Source of the DNA: Aureimonas sp. OT7
Lineage (GTDB): Bacteria > Pseudomonadota > Alphaproteobacteria > Rhizobiales > Rhizobiaceae
DNA: 64,000 nt
NCBI RefSeq assembly: GCF_014844055.1
Contig: NZ_CP062167.1
Span: forward strand, 1,317,501 to 1,381,500
Reading direction: 5' to 3'
The notes beneath the pieces are model-generated. The model was not told the DNA's origin and searched no databases. It saw nothing but the letters and a program-made list of their open reading frames with translations. The position numbers and the translations under genes were made by a program. Shown here piece after piece: positions 36,764 through 44,015 of the stretch (positions within the stretch are counted from its first letter, which is position 1; every line of letters begins with the position of its first letter).

Positions 36764-37477
36764 TCAGCCGCCGAAGATGTTGGCGAGGAAGCCGGGCTGC
36801 TTGTACCGGCCCACGGCTTTCTCTGTGTAGACGGCATCGCGGCCTGCGCCGCCGGGGCCGATCACCACCACCTTGGTGCCGGGCGATACGTTTTCGTAAA
36901 GATGGCTGACATCCTCGTTCATCATGCGGATGCAGCCGGACGACATGTTCTGGCCGATGGTCCAGGGCTGGTTCGTGCCGTGGATGCGGAACAGCGAATC
37001 CTTGCCGCCGCGATACAGGTACAGGGCCCGCGCGCCCAGCGGGTTGTTGGGGCCGCCTTCCATGTAGGCCGGCAGGATGCGGCCCTTGGCGCGCTCACGC
37101 TCGCGCATGCGGGCAGGGGGCGTCCAGCCCGGCCACTCGGCCTTGCGGCCAACGCTCATCGCGCCACCCCAGGAAAATCCTTCCTTGCCGACGCCCACGC
37201 CGTAGCGGGTGGCCTTGCCGTCGGCATGGACGTGGTAAAGGAACTTGCGGTCGGTATCGATGATGATCGTGCCAACCTTCTCACGCGTGGATATCAGCAC
37301 CGGCGTGCGCGCAAAGCGCTTGTCCGGCGCGGGCATGGCGCGGGTTTCGCGCGCGCCCTGTACCCAGCGCTGCTCGGTATGGTCGTAGTAACGGGTGGTC
37401 TGTGCTGCTGCGGGCAGGGCGCTGCCGAGGGCGGCAAGCGAAACCAGAACGGCCCCGGCAAGGCGAAGATTCTTCAT
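36764..37477 (-). CDS. L,D-transpeptidase (YkuD domain)
   Basis: Periplasmic peptidoglycan cross-linking or anchoring enzyme of 237 residues. A signal peptide is clear (LAGAVLVSLAALGSALPAAAQ, cleavage after AAA). The YkuD catalytic motif is IHGTNQPWTIG...SSGCIRM, with the nucleophilic Cys in SGCIR and the His in the first part. The start at 37477 follows GGGATTGCAG; the 65-codon upstream extension is spurious. Hyphomicrobiales carry many such paralogues, and the type (LdtR target, outer-membrane protein linker, or 3-3 cross-linker) cannot be told. Confidence 0.93.
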   Translation of the reverse strand: MKNLRLAGAVLVSLAALGSALPAAAQTTRYYDHTEQRWVQGARETRAMPAPDKRFARTPVLISTREKVGTIIIDTDRKFLYHVHADGKATRYGVGVGKEGFSWGGAMSVGRKAEWPGWTPPARMRERERAKGRILPAYMEGGPNNPLGARALYLYRGGKDSLFRIHGTNQPWTIGQNMSSGCIRMMNEDVSHLYENVSPGTKVVVIGPGGAGRDAVYTEKAVGRYKQPGFLANIFGG

Positions 37478-37675
37478 CTGCAATCCCCCATGGAAGGGGC
37501 AGGCGCGCCCCGTGAGGGACAAGAATAGGACGATCAACTTATAGTTGCTTTGCCGAGTTTGGATTTCGGCGGAATTGCGACAGGCTGTTGCCGGCAAGGC
37601 ACATTGCGCCAAAAGGCCCGCGCGATTTTTGGCGAGGGGGCGGAAGCGCGGACGAACCCGCCCCACCGCCAACCT

Positions 37676-37948
37676 CTAATAGTAGTTCACTTCCCAATCC
37701 GCGAGGGCGTGCTGGATGCACTCCCTTGCGAGCTCAAGCCGCATCCGGTTGAGTTGCGACTGGCGGATCTGCCAACGGCGCTCGGCTGCGGTTTTCACCA
37801 GCTTGCGTGCGACGAAAAGCAGGTCTTCGGGAACGATTCTGTGGGCGATGCCCGTGAATGCGTCCACCGGCAGGAGATAGCCGTCTTCCGTCTCGATGAG
37901 ACGTCCGGGGATAAGCCTCCATTCGCCGGTCTTGAACCGGACGTGCAT
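37676..37948 (-). CDS. Hypothetical protein (90 aa), second cistron after a mini-ORF
   Basis: Family not recognised. 90 residues, rich in Arg/Leu, with GEWRLIPGRLIETEDGYLLPVDAFTG (possibly a beta-rich start) and an amphipathic helical C-terminal half (RWQIRQSQLNRMRLELARECIQHALADW). The ATG at 37948 overlaps the stop of a 22-codon mini-ORF (TAATG), which indicates coupled re-initiation and supports the start. The surrounding 700 bases are less GC-rich than the neighbours, possibly acquired. Confidence 0.5.
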   Translation of the reverse strand: MHVRFKTGEWRLIPGRLIETEDGYLLPVDAFTGIAHRIVPEDLLFVARKLVKTAAERRWQIRQSQLNRMRLELARECIQHALADWEVNYY

Positions 37949-38016
37949 TACCGCATCGCGATTTCGATGGGTGATGCAGACGGTGGAGGAAATATGTTAG
38001 AGGCTGGATTAGCCAT
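37948..38016 (-). CDS. 22-codon mini-ORF with a strong ribosome site
   Basis: MANPASNIFPPPSASPIEIAMR, read from the ATG at 38016. It has AGGAGG ten bases upstream and its TAA overlaps the start of the 90-aa gene. It may be a leader peptide that opens the downstream start, or a genuine small protein. Too short for homology judgement. Confidence 0.4.
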   Translation of the reverse strand: MANPASNIFPPPSASPIEIAMR

Positions 38017-38056
38017 GATGCTCGAAACCTCCTGGGTTAAATGAGCGTTACGGTTA

Positions 38057-38092
38057 GGCCCGGTGTGGGAGCCGCTAACTCCCCATCGGGCC
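38057..38092. other. Long interrupted hairpin upstream of the mini-ORF
   Basis: Outer stem GGCCCG/CGGGCC and inner stem GGGAG/CTCCC with a 7-base loop, separated by an internal loop. The bases GTTAG just outside can alternatively pair with CTAAC in the loop, so two folds compete. It sits 41 bases upstream of the mini-ORF start on its transcript, and could be an attenuator-like element or an operator. The rest of 37949-38250 shows no further gene on either strand. Confidence 0.3.
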
Positions 38093-38250
38093 GATTGATT
38101 TATAGAACATAAGCCATCGTCTTGGAAAGCGAGAAGTTGCGATGACTCCATGTCGCAACCCGTTCGCGGCTGCTGCGTTATGCGGTGGCCCCTGTTGGGG
38201 TGGCTTTTGTATGGGCCGATGATTCGAGTTTTTCGGGGATGGAAGAACCA

Positions 38251-38646
38251 GTGAAGACGCTTCTGCCTTTTGCCTTGCTCGCAACGCTGGCGCTTGCCGC
38301 CTGCGGCGACGACCAGAACAACAACGCGGCCGGCACCCCGCCGCCCCCGCCTGCGGCCACCACCGAGACGGCGCCACCGCCGCCTGCGCGGTCTGAGGCC
38401 GAGCAGGAAGCGCGTGAGGCAGGCCAGGCGATCGAGGATGCGGCCCGCCAGTCGGGCGATGCCATCGGCGCGGCTGCCCGCGACCTGCAGGAGCGCGCCG
38501 GCCCGGCCATGGAGCGTGCCCGCCAGGAAGGCGCCGAGGCGCTTGAGAATGCCAGGCAGGGCATCAACAATCTGACGCGCAGCGCGGCTTGCCAGACGGC
38601 GCGCGCCGCCAACGACGCCGAGGGCATCGCGGCCAACTGCGGATGA
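38251..38646 (+). CDS. Putative lipoprotein with Pro-rich linker and helical domain
   Basis: 131 residues from a GTG start at 38251, preceded by GGAAG; an ATG 12 bases upstream is possible. The signal peptide ends in the lipobox LAAC (LLATLALAACGDD), so it is an inner- or outer-membrane lipoprotein. After a Pro/Ala/Thr-rich linker (PPPPPAATTETAPPPPA) the rest is an alanine-rich, charged, probably coiled helix (SEAEQEAREAGQAIEDAARQSGDA), resembling small apolipoprotein-like helices. The stop overlaps the doxX start (ATGA). Confidence 0.7.
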   Translation: MKTLLPFALLATLALAACGDDQNNNAAGTPPPPPAATTETAPPPPARSEAEQEAREAGQAIEDAARQSGDAIGAAARDLQERAGPAMERARQEGAEALENARQGINNLTRSAACQTARAANDAEGIAANCG

Positions 38647-39038
38647 CGATGCTGCCGGAAACGGCATGGCGAAAGGCGGCGCGGCTTTTGCTCGCCGCCT
38701 TTTTCGCGTTGGCGGGCATCGCGCACTTCGCTTATGCCGACGCTTTCGCCCGGATCGTCCCGCCGATCGTTCCCGCGCCTGTCCTTGTCGTGCAACTGAC
38801 CGGAGTGGCCGAACTTGCCGGCGCCTTCGGGCTTCTGACGGGGCGCTTCCACCGCGCCGCGGGCATCGCGCTTGCGCTTTATTGTCTGTGCGTCTGGCCG
38901 GCGAATTTCTACCACGCGCTTATCGACTGGCGCAGCGGCACCGGCCTGCCGATGGCGTACCATGCCCTCCGCTTACCGCTCCGACCGCTCCTCATCGCTT
39001 GGTGTCTTTGGGTTGGTGGGAGTGTGCGGGAGAGGTAA
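38643..39038 (+). CDS. DoxX family membrane protein
   Basis: 131 residues with four hydrophobic segments: first about 12-30 (LLLAAFFALAGIAHF), then VLVVQLTGVAELAGAFGLL, AAGIALALYCLCVWPANFYHA and a final LLIAWCLWVGG. This matches the DoxX/DoxD-like fold. The ATG overlaps the lipoprotein stop (ATGA), so it is coupled. A perfect terminator-like hairpin with five T's lies inside the beginning of the gene at 38675-38704. The reaction is unknown; the family includes subunits of thiosulfate:quinone oxidoreductase and redox partners. Confidence 0.82.
   Translation: MTMLPETAWRKAARLLLAAFFALAGIAHFAYADAFARIVPPIVPAPVLVVQLTGVAELAGAFGLLTGRFHRAAGIALALYCLCVWPANFYHALIDWRSGTGLPMAYHALRLPLRPLLIAWCLWVGGSVRER
38675..38704 (+). 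terminator. Terminator-like hairpin inside the 5' end of doxX
   Basis: A GAAA lead-in, a perfect 7-bp GC stem (GGCGGCG with CGCCGCC), an 11-base loop and a TTTTT tract lie 29-58 bases after the lipoprotein stop, within doxX codons. It has all the marks of an intrinsic terminator. It may make DoxX expression conditional on translation through the ATGA junction. Confidence 0.55.
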
Positions 39039-39450
39039 TGCTGGTATGGACTAAGAGGTCGTCTGAAGGTGTGTGCAACGAGTGCGAGGGGCCAAATGAC
39101 GGAGCTTGTTCGACGTGACAAAGCGGAGGCGGGCGATAGTTTGAATCGACAAAGGGACGCTGCCTTGCGACTGCTCCCGGTCACAGTCGCATTGGGCGGC
39201 AATTCACGACGAAAGCTGCTCGAAAGTGTCCGGGCGTCTCCCGCCGCCAAAGCGGGGCCGGGCGCGGCCCGCGGCCAGGACTTCCTCTACGACGATGGCG
39301 GTTTGCCGGAATAATCGCGGTTTATATTTTTGGTTCTGATGGCGAGATCATAATTGCAATTTGCATGGCAGCCGGCGCGTCGATCAACGCGTCTTCGATC
39401 ACTCCATGCGTCGCCTTTGCGGACCGGCGACACAGTAGTGTTCTCTATAG
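39039..39450. other. Region without a supportable gene
   Basis: About 410 bases between doxX and the terminator of the next gene. An 81-codon open frame at 39069-39314 (plus strand) has no recognisable domain, no good ribosome site and atypical composition. The stretch near 39320-39370 is AT-rich (TTATATTTTTGG). I see no RNA gene or repeat here. Confidence 0.5.
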
Positions 39451-39473
39451 CCTGCGTGGAAGCCTCACGCAGG
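39451..39473 (-). terminator. Terminator-like hairpin
   Basis: A perfect 8-bp stem (CCTGCGTG with CACGCAGG) with a 7-base loop ends 18 bases downstream of the sugar-dehydrogenase-like gene on its strand. No T tract follows. Confidence 0.4.
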
Positions 39474-39490
39474 CGGTACAGAGGCCTGCA

Positions 39491-40804
39491 TCAACGCGAT
39501 GCCTGCTCCTGGGGGTTCTGAGACACGCGCCAGATGGTGTTGGACAGGTCGTCGGCGATCAGCAGGATCCGCTTGTTCGGATCGAAGGTGACTCCCACCG
39601 GGCGGCCCCGCGTCTCGCCGCCTTCGATGTGGAAGCCGGTCGCGAAATCCACAGGGTCGCCTGCCGGCTGGCCCTGTTCGAACGGCACCCACGTGACCTT
39701 GTATCCCGACGGATCCTGACGGTTCCAGCTTCCATGTTCGCCGATAAAGGCGCCCTGGGCGAAGTCTCCGCCAAAGCCATTATCCGTCGTGAACGACAGT
39801 CCCAGGGCCGCAACGTGTGAGCCGAGCGCGTAATCCGGCGCGATGGCCGTATCGACGAGTTCGGGCTTCTGCGGATGAACGCGCGGATCGAGGTTCTTGC
39901 CCCAATAGCTGTATGGCCAGCCATAGAACGCGCCATCGCGCACCGATGTCAGATAATCCGGCACCAGTTGGGGCCCGAGCTCGTCGCGCTCGTTTACCAC
40001 GGCCCATAGACTGTTGGTCGTCGGCTCGATCGCCAGAGCCGTCGGATTGCGGATGCCACGGGCAATCGTGCGGGTTGCGCCGGTCAGGCGATCGATCTCC
40101 CAGACGACGGCCCGCTCTTCCTCCACGTCCATGCCCCGTTCGCCGACATTGCTGTTCGAGCCGATGCCGACATAGAGCTTCGAGCCGTCGGCGCTGGCCG
40201 CGAGCGACTTCGTCCAATGGTGGTTGATTGCCGAAGGCAGCTTGGCCACTTCCTCGCCCGGCGCGGTAATCTCCGTCTGCCCCTCCTGGTAGGGGAAGCG
40301 CATAAGCGCATCCTGATTGGCGACGTAGACGGCGCCGTCGACGAAGGCCAAACCGTAGGGCGCGTTCAGATTGTCGATGAAGACAGTTCTGATTTCCGGC
40401 GTACCGTCATTATTGGCATCGCGCAGAAGGGTAATGCGGTTGCCGCTCTGAACCTGCGTGTTGCCCTGCTTCTTGATGTAGCCGGCGATCACGTCTTTCG
40501 GGCGAAGCGCCGGCGCGTTGCCGCCACGCCCTTCTGCAACCAGAATATCGCCGTTTGGTAGAACGAGCATCTGCCGGGGGATCAGAAGGTCGCTCGCCAA
40601 TGCGTTGATGGTGAACCCTTCCGGCACGGTCGGAACCTCGCCGTTCCACCCGGCGGGCTCGGCGATCTTCATCGGCGGTATCAGCGTTTCATTCACCGCC
40701 GGCAGATCGGGCGTTGCTCCGACCTCGTTGAGGGAGGGGTCGCTTTCGCTGCAGCCCGTCAGCGCCAATGCTGCAACCGCGGTCATCAGGAATGTTCGGG
40801 TCAT
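39491..40804 (-). CDS. PQQ-type sugar (sorbosone-like) dehydrogenase lipoprotein
   Basis: 437-residue exported beta-propeller protein of the L-sorbosone/glucose dehydrogenase type. The N terminus is a lipoprotein signal with lipobox LTGC (AALALTGCSES), so it is membrane-anchored in the periplasm. Recognisable segments include PNGDILVAEGRGGN, DANNDGTPEIRTVFIDNLNAPYGLAF, VGERGMDVEEERA, NPTALAIEP and the terminal RGRPVGVTFDPNKRILLIADDLSNTIWRV. Family members oxidise sugars, but PQQ-binding cannot be confirmed by reading. The ATG overlaps the stop of the DUF2231 gene (ATGA). Confidence 0.85.
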   Translation of the reverse strand: MTRTFLMTAVAALALTGCSESDPSLNEVGATPDLPAVNETLIPPMKIAEPAGWNGEVPTVPEGFTINALASDLLIPRQMLVLPNGDILVAEGRGGNAPALRPKDVIAGYIKKQGNTQVQSGNRITLLRDANNDGTPEIRTVFIDNLNAPYGLAFVDGAVYVANQDALMRFPYQEGQTEITAPGEEVAKLPSAINHHWTKSLAASADGSKLYVGIGSNSNVGERGMDVEEERAVVWEIDRLTGATRTIARGIRNPTALAIEPTTNSLWAVVNERDELGPQLVPDYLTSVRDGAFYGWPYSYWGKNLDPRVHPQKPELVDTAIAPDYALGSHVAALGLSFTTDNGFGGDFAQGAFIGEHGSWNRQDPSGYKVTWVPFEQGQPAGDPVDFATGFHIEGGETRGRPVGVTFDPNKRILLIADDLSNTIWRVSQNPQEQASR

Positions 40805-41238
40805 CGGGCGGCTTCCAAGCGTGTGGTTCGGGAAAAGAACATCCAGCCTGCGACAAGCGCGAGGATGGTGGTGACAGCCGACAGGCCAACGCCCACAGTG
40901 CCGACGGAGCTCCACGCATCCCGCGCATGATGGAACGCGTTGACGAGACCAAGAACCCACATGAGAGCGACGACTGCGAAGTAGAGAAGGCGGCTGCCGC
41001 TGTCGGCGCGGCGGAGCTTCAAGAGCCAGTCGACAAGCGCCCAGGCGGCTACCAATCCACCGAACACGAGGGCTCCGGCAATCGCCCAGCTCGCGAAGTT
41101 GGTCCACTGGATTTCGGCGGTGTTGAGGTAGGCAATATCCGCCGCGAGCGCCGTCGCGAAAAGGGCTACCGGAAAGCTGAGCAGGATGCCGTGTATGGCC
41201 CTGGAGAAGGACCTCCCGCCGTCGATAGTATGGGTCAT
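40801..41238 (-). CDS. DUF2231 domain membrane protein
   Basis: 145 residues from the ATG at 41238 (MTHTIDGGRSFSRAIHGILLSFPVALFATAL). Four hydrophobic segments match DUF2231, a cytochrome-b-like membrane family found beside exported oxidoreductases. The stretch IHGILLSFPVALFATALAADIAYL with its early His may ligate haem. Its stop overlaps the start of the sugar-dehydrogenase-like gene, so the two are coupled; an electron-transfer partner is plausible but inferred. The 52-codon upstream extension was rejected. Confidence 0.85.
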   Translation of the reverse strand: MTHTIDGGRSFSRAIHGILLSFPVALFATALAADIAYLNTAEIQWTNFASWAIAGALVFGGLVAAWALVDWLLKLRRADSGSRLLYFAVVALMWVLGLVNAFHHARDAWSSVGTVGVGLSAVTTILALVAGWMFFSRTTRLEAAR

Positions 41239-41335
41239 GCGCAACTCCGGTGCTTTCGCCTGAAACAAACCGGCGATCGATCTGTTCCAACGGTCACACT
41301 GCAGGACGGCACCATTTCTGCGATGCGATGCGGCG

Positions 41336-42286
41336 CTAACCCGAAGCCTGTACGTCCGCCCCGTTTGCCATCCCATGCACGGCCCGGCGGGCATAGGTCC
41401 TGGGCGCTGCGCCGACCTCCCGCGAAAAGGCTACGCTGAACGTGCTTTGCGAGCTGTAGCCGACGCGCCGGGCAACGTCCCCAACGGCCGGGCTGTCGGC
41501 GCTCCGCAGCAGATCCTTGGCCAGGGCCATCCGCCATTTTAGCAGGTAGTCCATCGGCGCAACGCCGACCTCGCGCCGGAAGCGGTCGTAGAAGCTGGAT
41601 CGCGACAACGCCGCCTCGCGCGCCAGCTCGCCCACCGTCCAGGGCCGGGCCGGTTCGCCATGCATCCGGCGCAGGGCCGGCGCCAGCCTTTCGTCCGAAA
41701 GGCCGCGCAACAGGCCGGGGGCAGGGGATGACAGCTTCGTCGTGCGAAACGCCTCGATCAGCAGTACCTGCAACAGATGCCCCAGCACCACGTCGCGGCC
41801 CGGCCTTTGGCCGCGCGCCTCCGCGTTCAACAGCTCGACCAGCATGGTCAGCCGCCGCTCTCCGCGCACGATGACCAGATCGGGAAGCAGCGAGACGAGC
41901 AGCGCCGAATCGTCGGAGCCGAAGGTGCAGGTGCCGACCAGCATGCGCGTGTCGGGCGTCCCCTGCGGCCCGATGCGGAAGACGCCGGGGCCGAGTTCCA
42001 GCGGCTCTGTCGTGCGCCCACCCTCGGGCGGAATACGGCTGGTTACCTGCAACGCGTCCGTCGCCGGCAGAAGAACGAAATCGCCCGCATGCAGCCGCTC
42101 GGGCGCGCGGCCGCCGGCCGCCAGGGTGACTTCGCCCTCCAGAAGGGCGGCATAAAACGGCTTGTCGTGCGGCGGGCGCACCGCCCAGCGACCGCTGGCC
42201 GTCACCATCTTGGCGAAGGAGGCACGGGGTTTCAGAAGGGCGATCACCTCGGCGAGCGGATCAATCACGGGTTGGACGGTCTCCAA
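41336..42286 (-). CDS. AraC family regulator with cupin N-terminal domain
   Basis: 316-residue AraC-type regulator: cupin_6 domain at about 10-190 (RWAVRPPHDKPFYAALLEGEVTL, HAGDFVLLPATD), then two HTH motifs at about 210-305 (VGELAREAALSRSSFYDRFRREVG; VGDVARRVGYSSQSTFSVAFSREVGAAPRTY). No ATG exists at the start; TTG at 42286 or GTG at 42265 is likely. It is divergent from an SDR gene 84 bases away, a common arrangement in which AraC controls the enzyme gene. Confidence 0.9.
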   Translation of the reverse strand: METVQPVIDPLAEVIALLKPRASFAKMVTASGRWAVRPPHDKPFYAALLEGEVTLAAGGRAPERLHAGDFVLLPATDALQVTSRIPPEGGRTTEPLELGPGVFRIGPQGTPDTRMLVGTCTFGSDDSALLVSLLPDLVIVRGERRLTMLVELLNAEARGQRPGRDVVLGHLLQVLLIEAFRTTKLSSPAPGLLRGLSDERLAPALRRMHGEPARPWTVGELAREAALSRSSFYDRFRREVGVAPMDYLLKWRMALAKDLLRSADSPAVGDVARRVGYSSQSTFSVAFSREVGAAPRTYARRAVHGMANGADVQASG

Positions 42287-42370
42287 TGTCTTGCGGACGA
42301 TGAAACGTAGAACGTCCGGCGTGCAGCGTCTATCTCCCCCTCAGGCAACGCAAGGACAGAGAGAAAGCCC

Positions 42371-43126
42371 ATGCAAACCGTATTCATCACCGGTAGCTCT
42401 ACCGGGTTCGGCCGCGAGATCGCCCTGCGCTTCCTGAACGAGGGTTGGAACGTCGTCGCCACGATGCGCGACCCCGCCGCCAGCACGCTGCCCGAATCCG
42501 ACAGGCTGCGCGTCCTGCCGCTGGATGTGACGGATGCCCGCAGCATCCACGATGCGGTGGCCAAGGCCGGCCCGATCGACGTTCTCGTCAACAATGCCGG
42601 CATCGGCTGGCTGAATGCCGTGGAAGGCACGCCGCTGGACATGGCGCGCCACATCTTCGAAACCAACACGCTGGGAACCATCGCGACAATGCAGGCGGTG
42701 CTGCCCGCCATGCGCGAGCGGCGCTCCGGCGTGATCGTGAATGTCAGCTCCAGCACCACGCTTGCGCCGATGGCGCTGTTGTCGGTCTACGCCGCAAGCA
42801 AGGCGGCGGTGAACATGCTGACGCAATCGGCCGCGCTGGAGCTGGCCGAGTTCGGCATCCGGGCGCGCGTCGTGCTGCCGGGGGCGGCGCCCACCACCAG
42901 CTTCGGCAACAGCGCCCGGGCGCTGATCGGCCGGAATGGCGGTTTCCCGGAAGCCTATGGAGATTTCGTCGGCAAGACGATGGAGGCCATGCAGCAGCAT
43001 GCGGCGGGCCCCGTCACCACGGCGGAGGATGTCGCCGAGGCCGTGTTGCGCGCCGCGACCGACCCGGATTGCCCCATGATGCTGCCGGCCGGCGCCGATG
43101 CCAAGGCGCTGGCCGCCAGGGACTGA
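42371..43126 (+). CDS. Short-chain dehydrogenase/reductase
   Basis: 251-residue classical SDR with TGSSTGFGRE (nucleotide binding), NNAGIGWL, catalytic Ser in NVSSSTTLAP and YAASK. The C-terminal part resembles the family often paired with AraC-cupin regulators. It is divergent from such a regulator, and the 84-base gap should hold both promoters. A 10-bp GC hairpin lies 36 bases after the stop. The substrate is unknown. Confidence 0.9.
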   Translation: MQTVFITGSSTGFGREIALRFLNEGWNVVATMRDPAASTLPESDRLRVLPLDVTDARSIHDAVAKAGPIDVLVNNAGIGWLNAVEGTPLDMARHIFETNTLGTIATMQAVLPAMRERRSGVIVNVSSSTTLAPMALLSVYAASKAAVNMLTQSAALELAEFGIRARVVLPGAAPTTSFGNSARALIGRNGGFPEAYGDFVGKTMEAMQQHAAGPVTTAEDVAEAVLRAATDPDCPMMLPAGADAKALAARD

Positions 43127-43161
43127 CGCGTCGATCCCGCAGGCAAACGGCGCTTGCGCCT

Positions 43162-43191
43162 TGCCGCGCCCCGCCGGGCGCGGCATCTTCG
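43162..43191 (+). terminator. Intrinsic-terminator-like hairpin after the SDR gene
   Basis: A perfect 10-bp stem (TGCCGCGCCC with GGGCGCGGCA) and a 4-base loop (CGCC), followed by TCTTCG. It lies seven bases before the GTG start of the DUF3667 gene, so that gene likely has another promoter or reads through. Confidence 0.6.
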
Positions 43192-43197
43192 TAACCT

Positions 43198-43986
43198 GTG
43201 AGCGATGAGTTGCCGGCGGGCGGGGCGCTGAACGACAGTTATTTCGAGGCCGATGTCTGCCGCAATTGCGGGGCGACATTGACGGGCCCCTATTGCCAGG
43301 CCTGCGGGCAGAAGAAGGCCGACCGCTTCGGCCGCGCCCATCTGAAGGACGAGATCTGGCAGAAGCTGCGCTGGTTCGAGGCGGAGATGCTGAAGGCCGC
43401 CTTCAACGTGTCGCTGCGGCCGGGCCGGGTGGCGCGGGATTATGTGCTGGGCCAGCGCAAGGCGCATGTGCACCCTTTGAAACTGCTTCTGGCCGCCATC
43501 GTCATCCTGCTCATCGTCATCGCACAGACGGGTTACCTGGAAGCCGGCGATACACGCCTGTCCAGGGCGCTGGAACTGGTGCGCGCCTGGTCGAAATGGT
43601 CGTTCTCGCTCGGCATCGTCGCGGTGCTGATCGCTTCCAACCTCGTCTTCCGGCGGCGACAGGGCTTCAACTTCTTCGAGCATCTGGTGCTGGCGACCTA
43701 TGTGCAGTTCGTCATCATCGTCGCCAACATCATCAACCTGTCGCCCTTGTTGCTGCACACCGGGCCTGACCTCGTGGCACGGCACCGTCAACTGACGGGC
43801 CTCTATATGGATTGGGTGGAGGCCGGCATCGTCTTCCTTGCCTTCGGGCAGTTCTTTGCCGTCGACTGGCGGCGGCAATGGTGGTGGCCGGCCATCGGCG
43901 CGGCCGTCTTCTATGTCGCCAAGGAAGGGCTGCTCTATCTCTATGCGCGCGCGGTGATCCGTATCGTCATCGCGCAACTTCGCTGA
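43198..43986 (+). CDS. DUF3667 domain membrane protein
   Basis: 262 residues from a GTG at 43198. An N-terminal zinc-ribbon-like motif, CRNCGATLTGPYCQACGQ (about 18-35), precedes an amphipathic region and four or five membrane segments (LLLAAIVILLIVIAQTGYL, FSLGIVAVLIASNLVF, LVLATYVQFVIIVANIINL, AGIVFLAFGQFFAV, AIGAAVFYVAKEGLL). This layout is DUF3667. Function unknown. The start sits against the terminator of the SDR gene; the next gene, a peptidase-TPM fusion, starts 30 bases later on the same strand. Confidence 0.85.
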   Translation: MSDELPAGGALNDSYFEADVCRNCGATLTGPYCQACGQKKADRFGRAHLKDEIWQKLRWFEAEMLKAAFNVSLRPGRVARDYVLGQRKAHVHPLKLLLAAIVILLIVIAQTGYLEAGDTRLSRALELVRAWSKWSFSLGIVAVLIASNLVFRRRQGFNFFEHLVLATYVQFVIIVANIINLSPLLLHTGPDLVARHRQLTGLYMDWVEAGIVFLAFGQFFAVDWRRQWWWPAIGAAVFYVAKEGLLYLYARAVIRIVIAQLR

Positions 43987-44015
43987 CTGGTCGGTTCCGC
44001 GTGGGAGGACGCCTT

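Noticed and set aside
39069..39314. An 81-codon open frame on the plus strand
   Set aside because: No ribosome site, no domain and atypical composition; it may be a remnant, but nothing supports translation.
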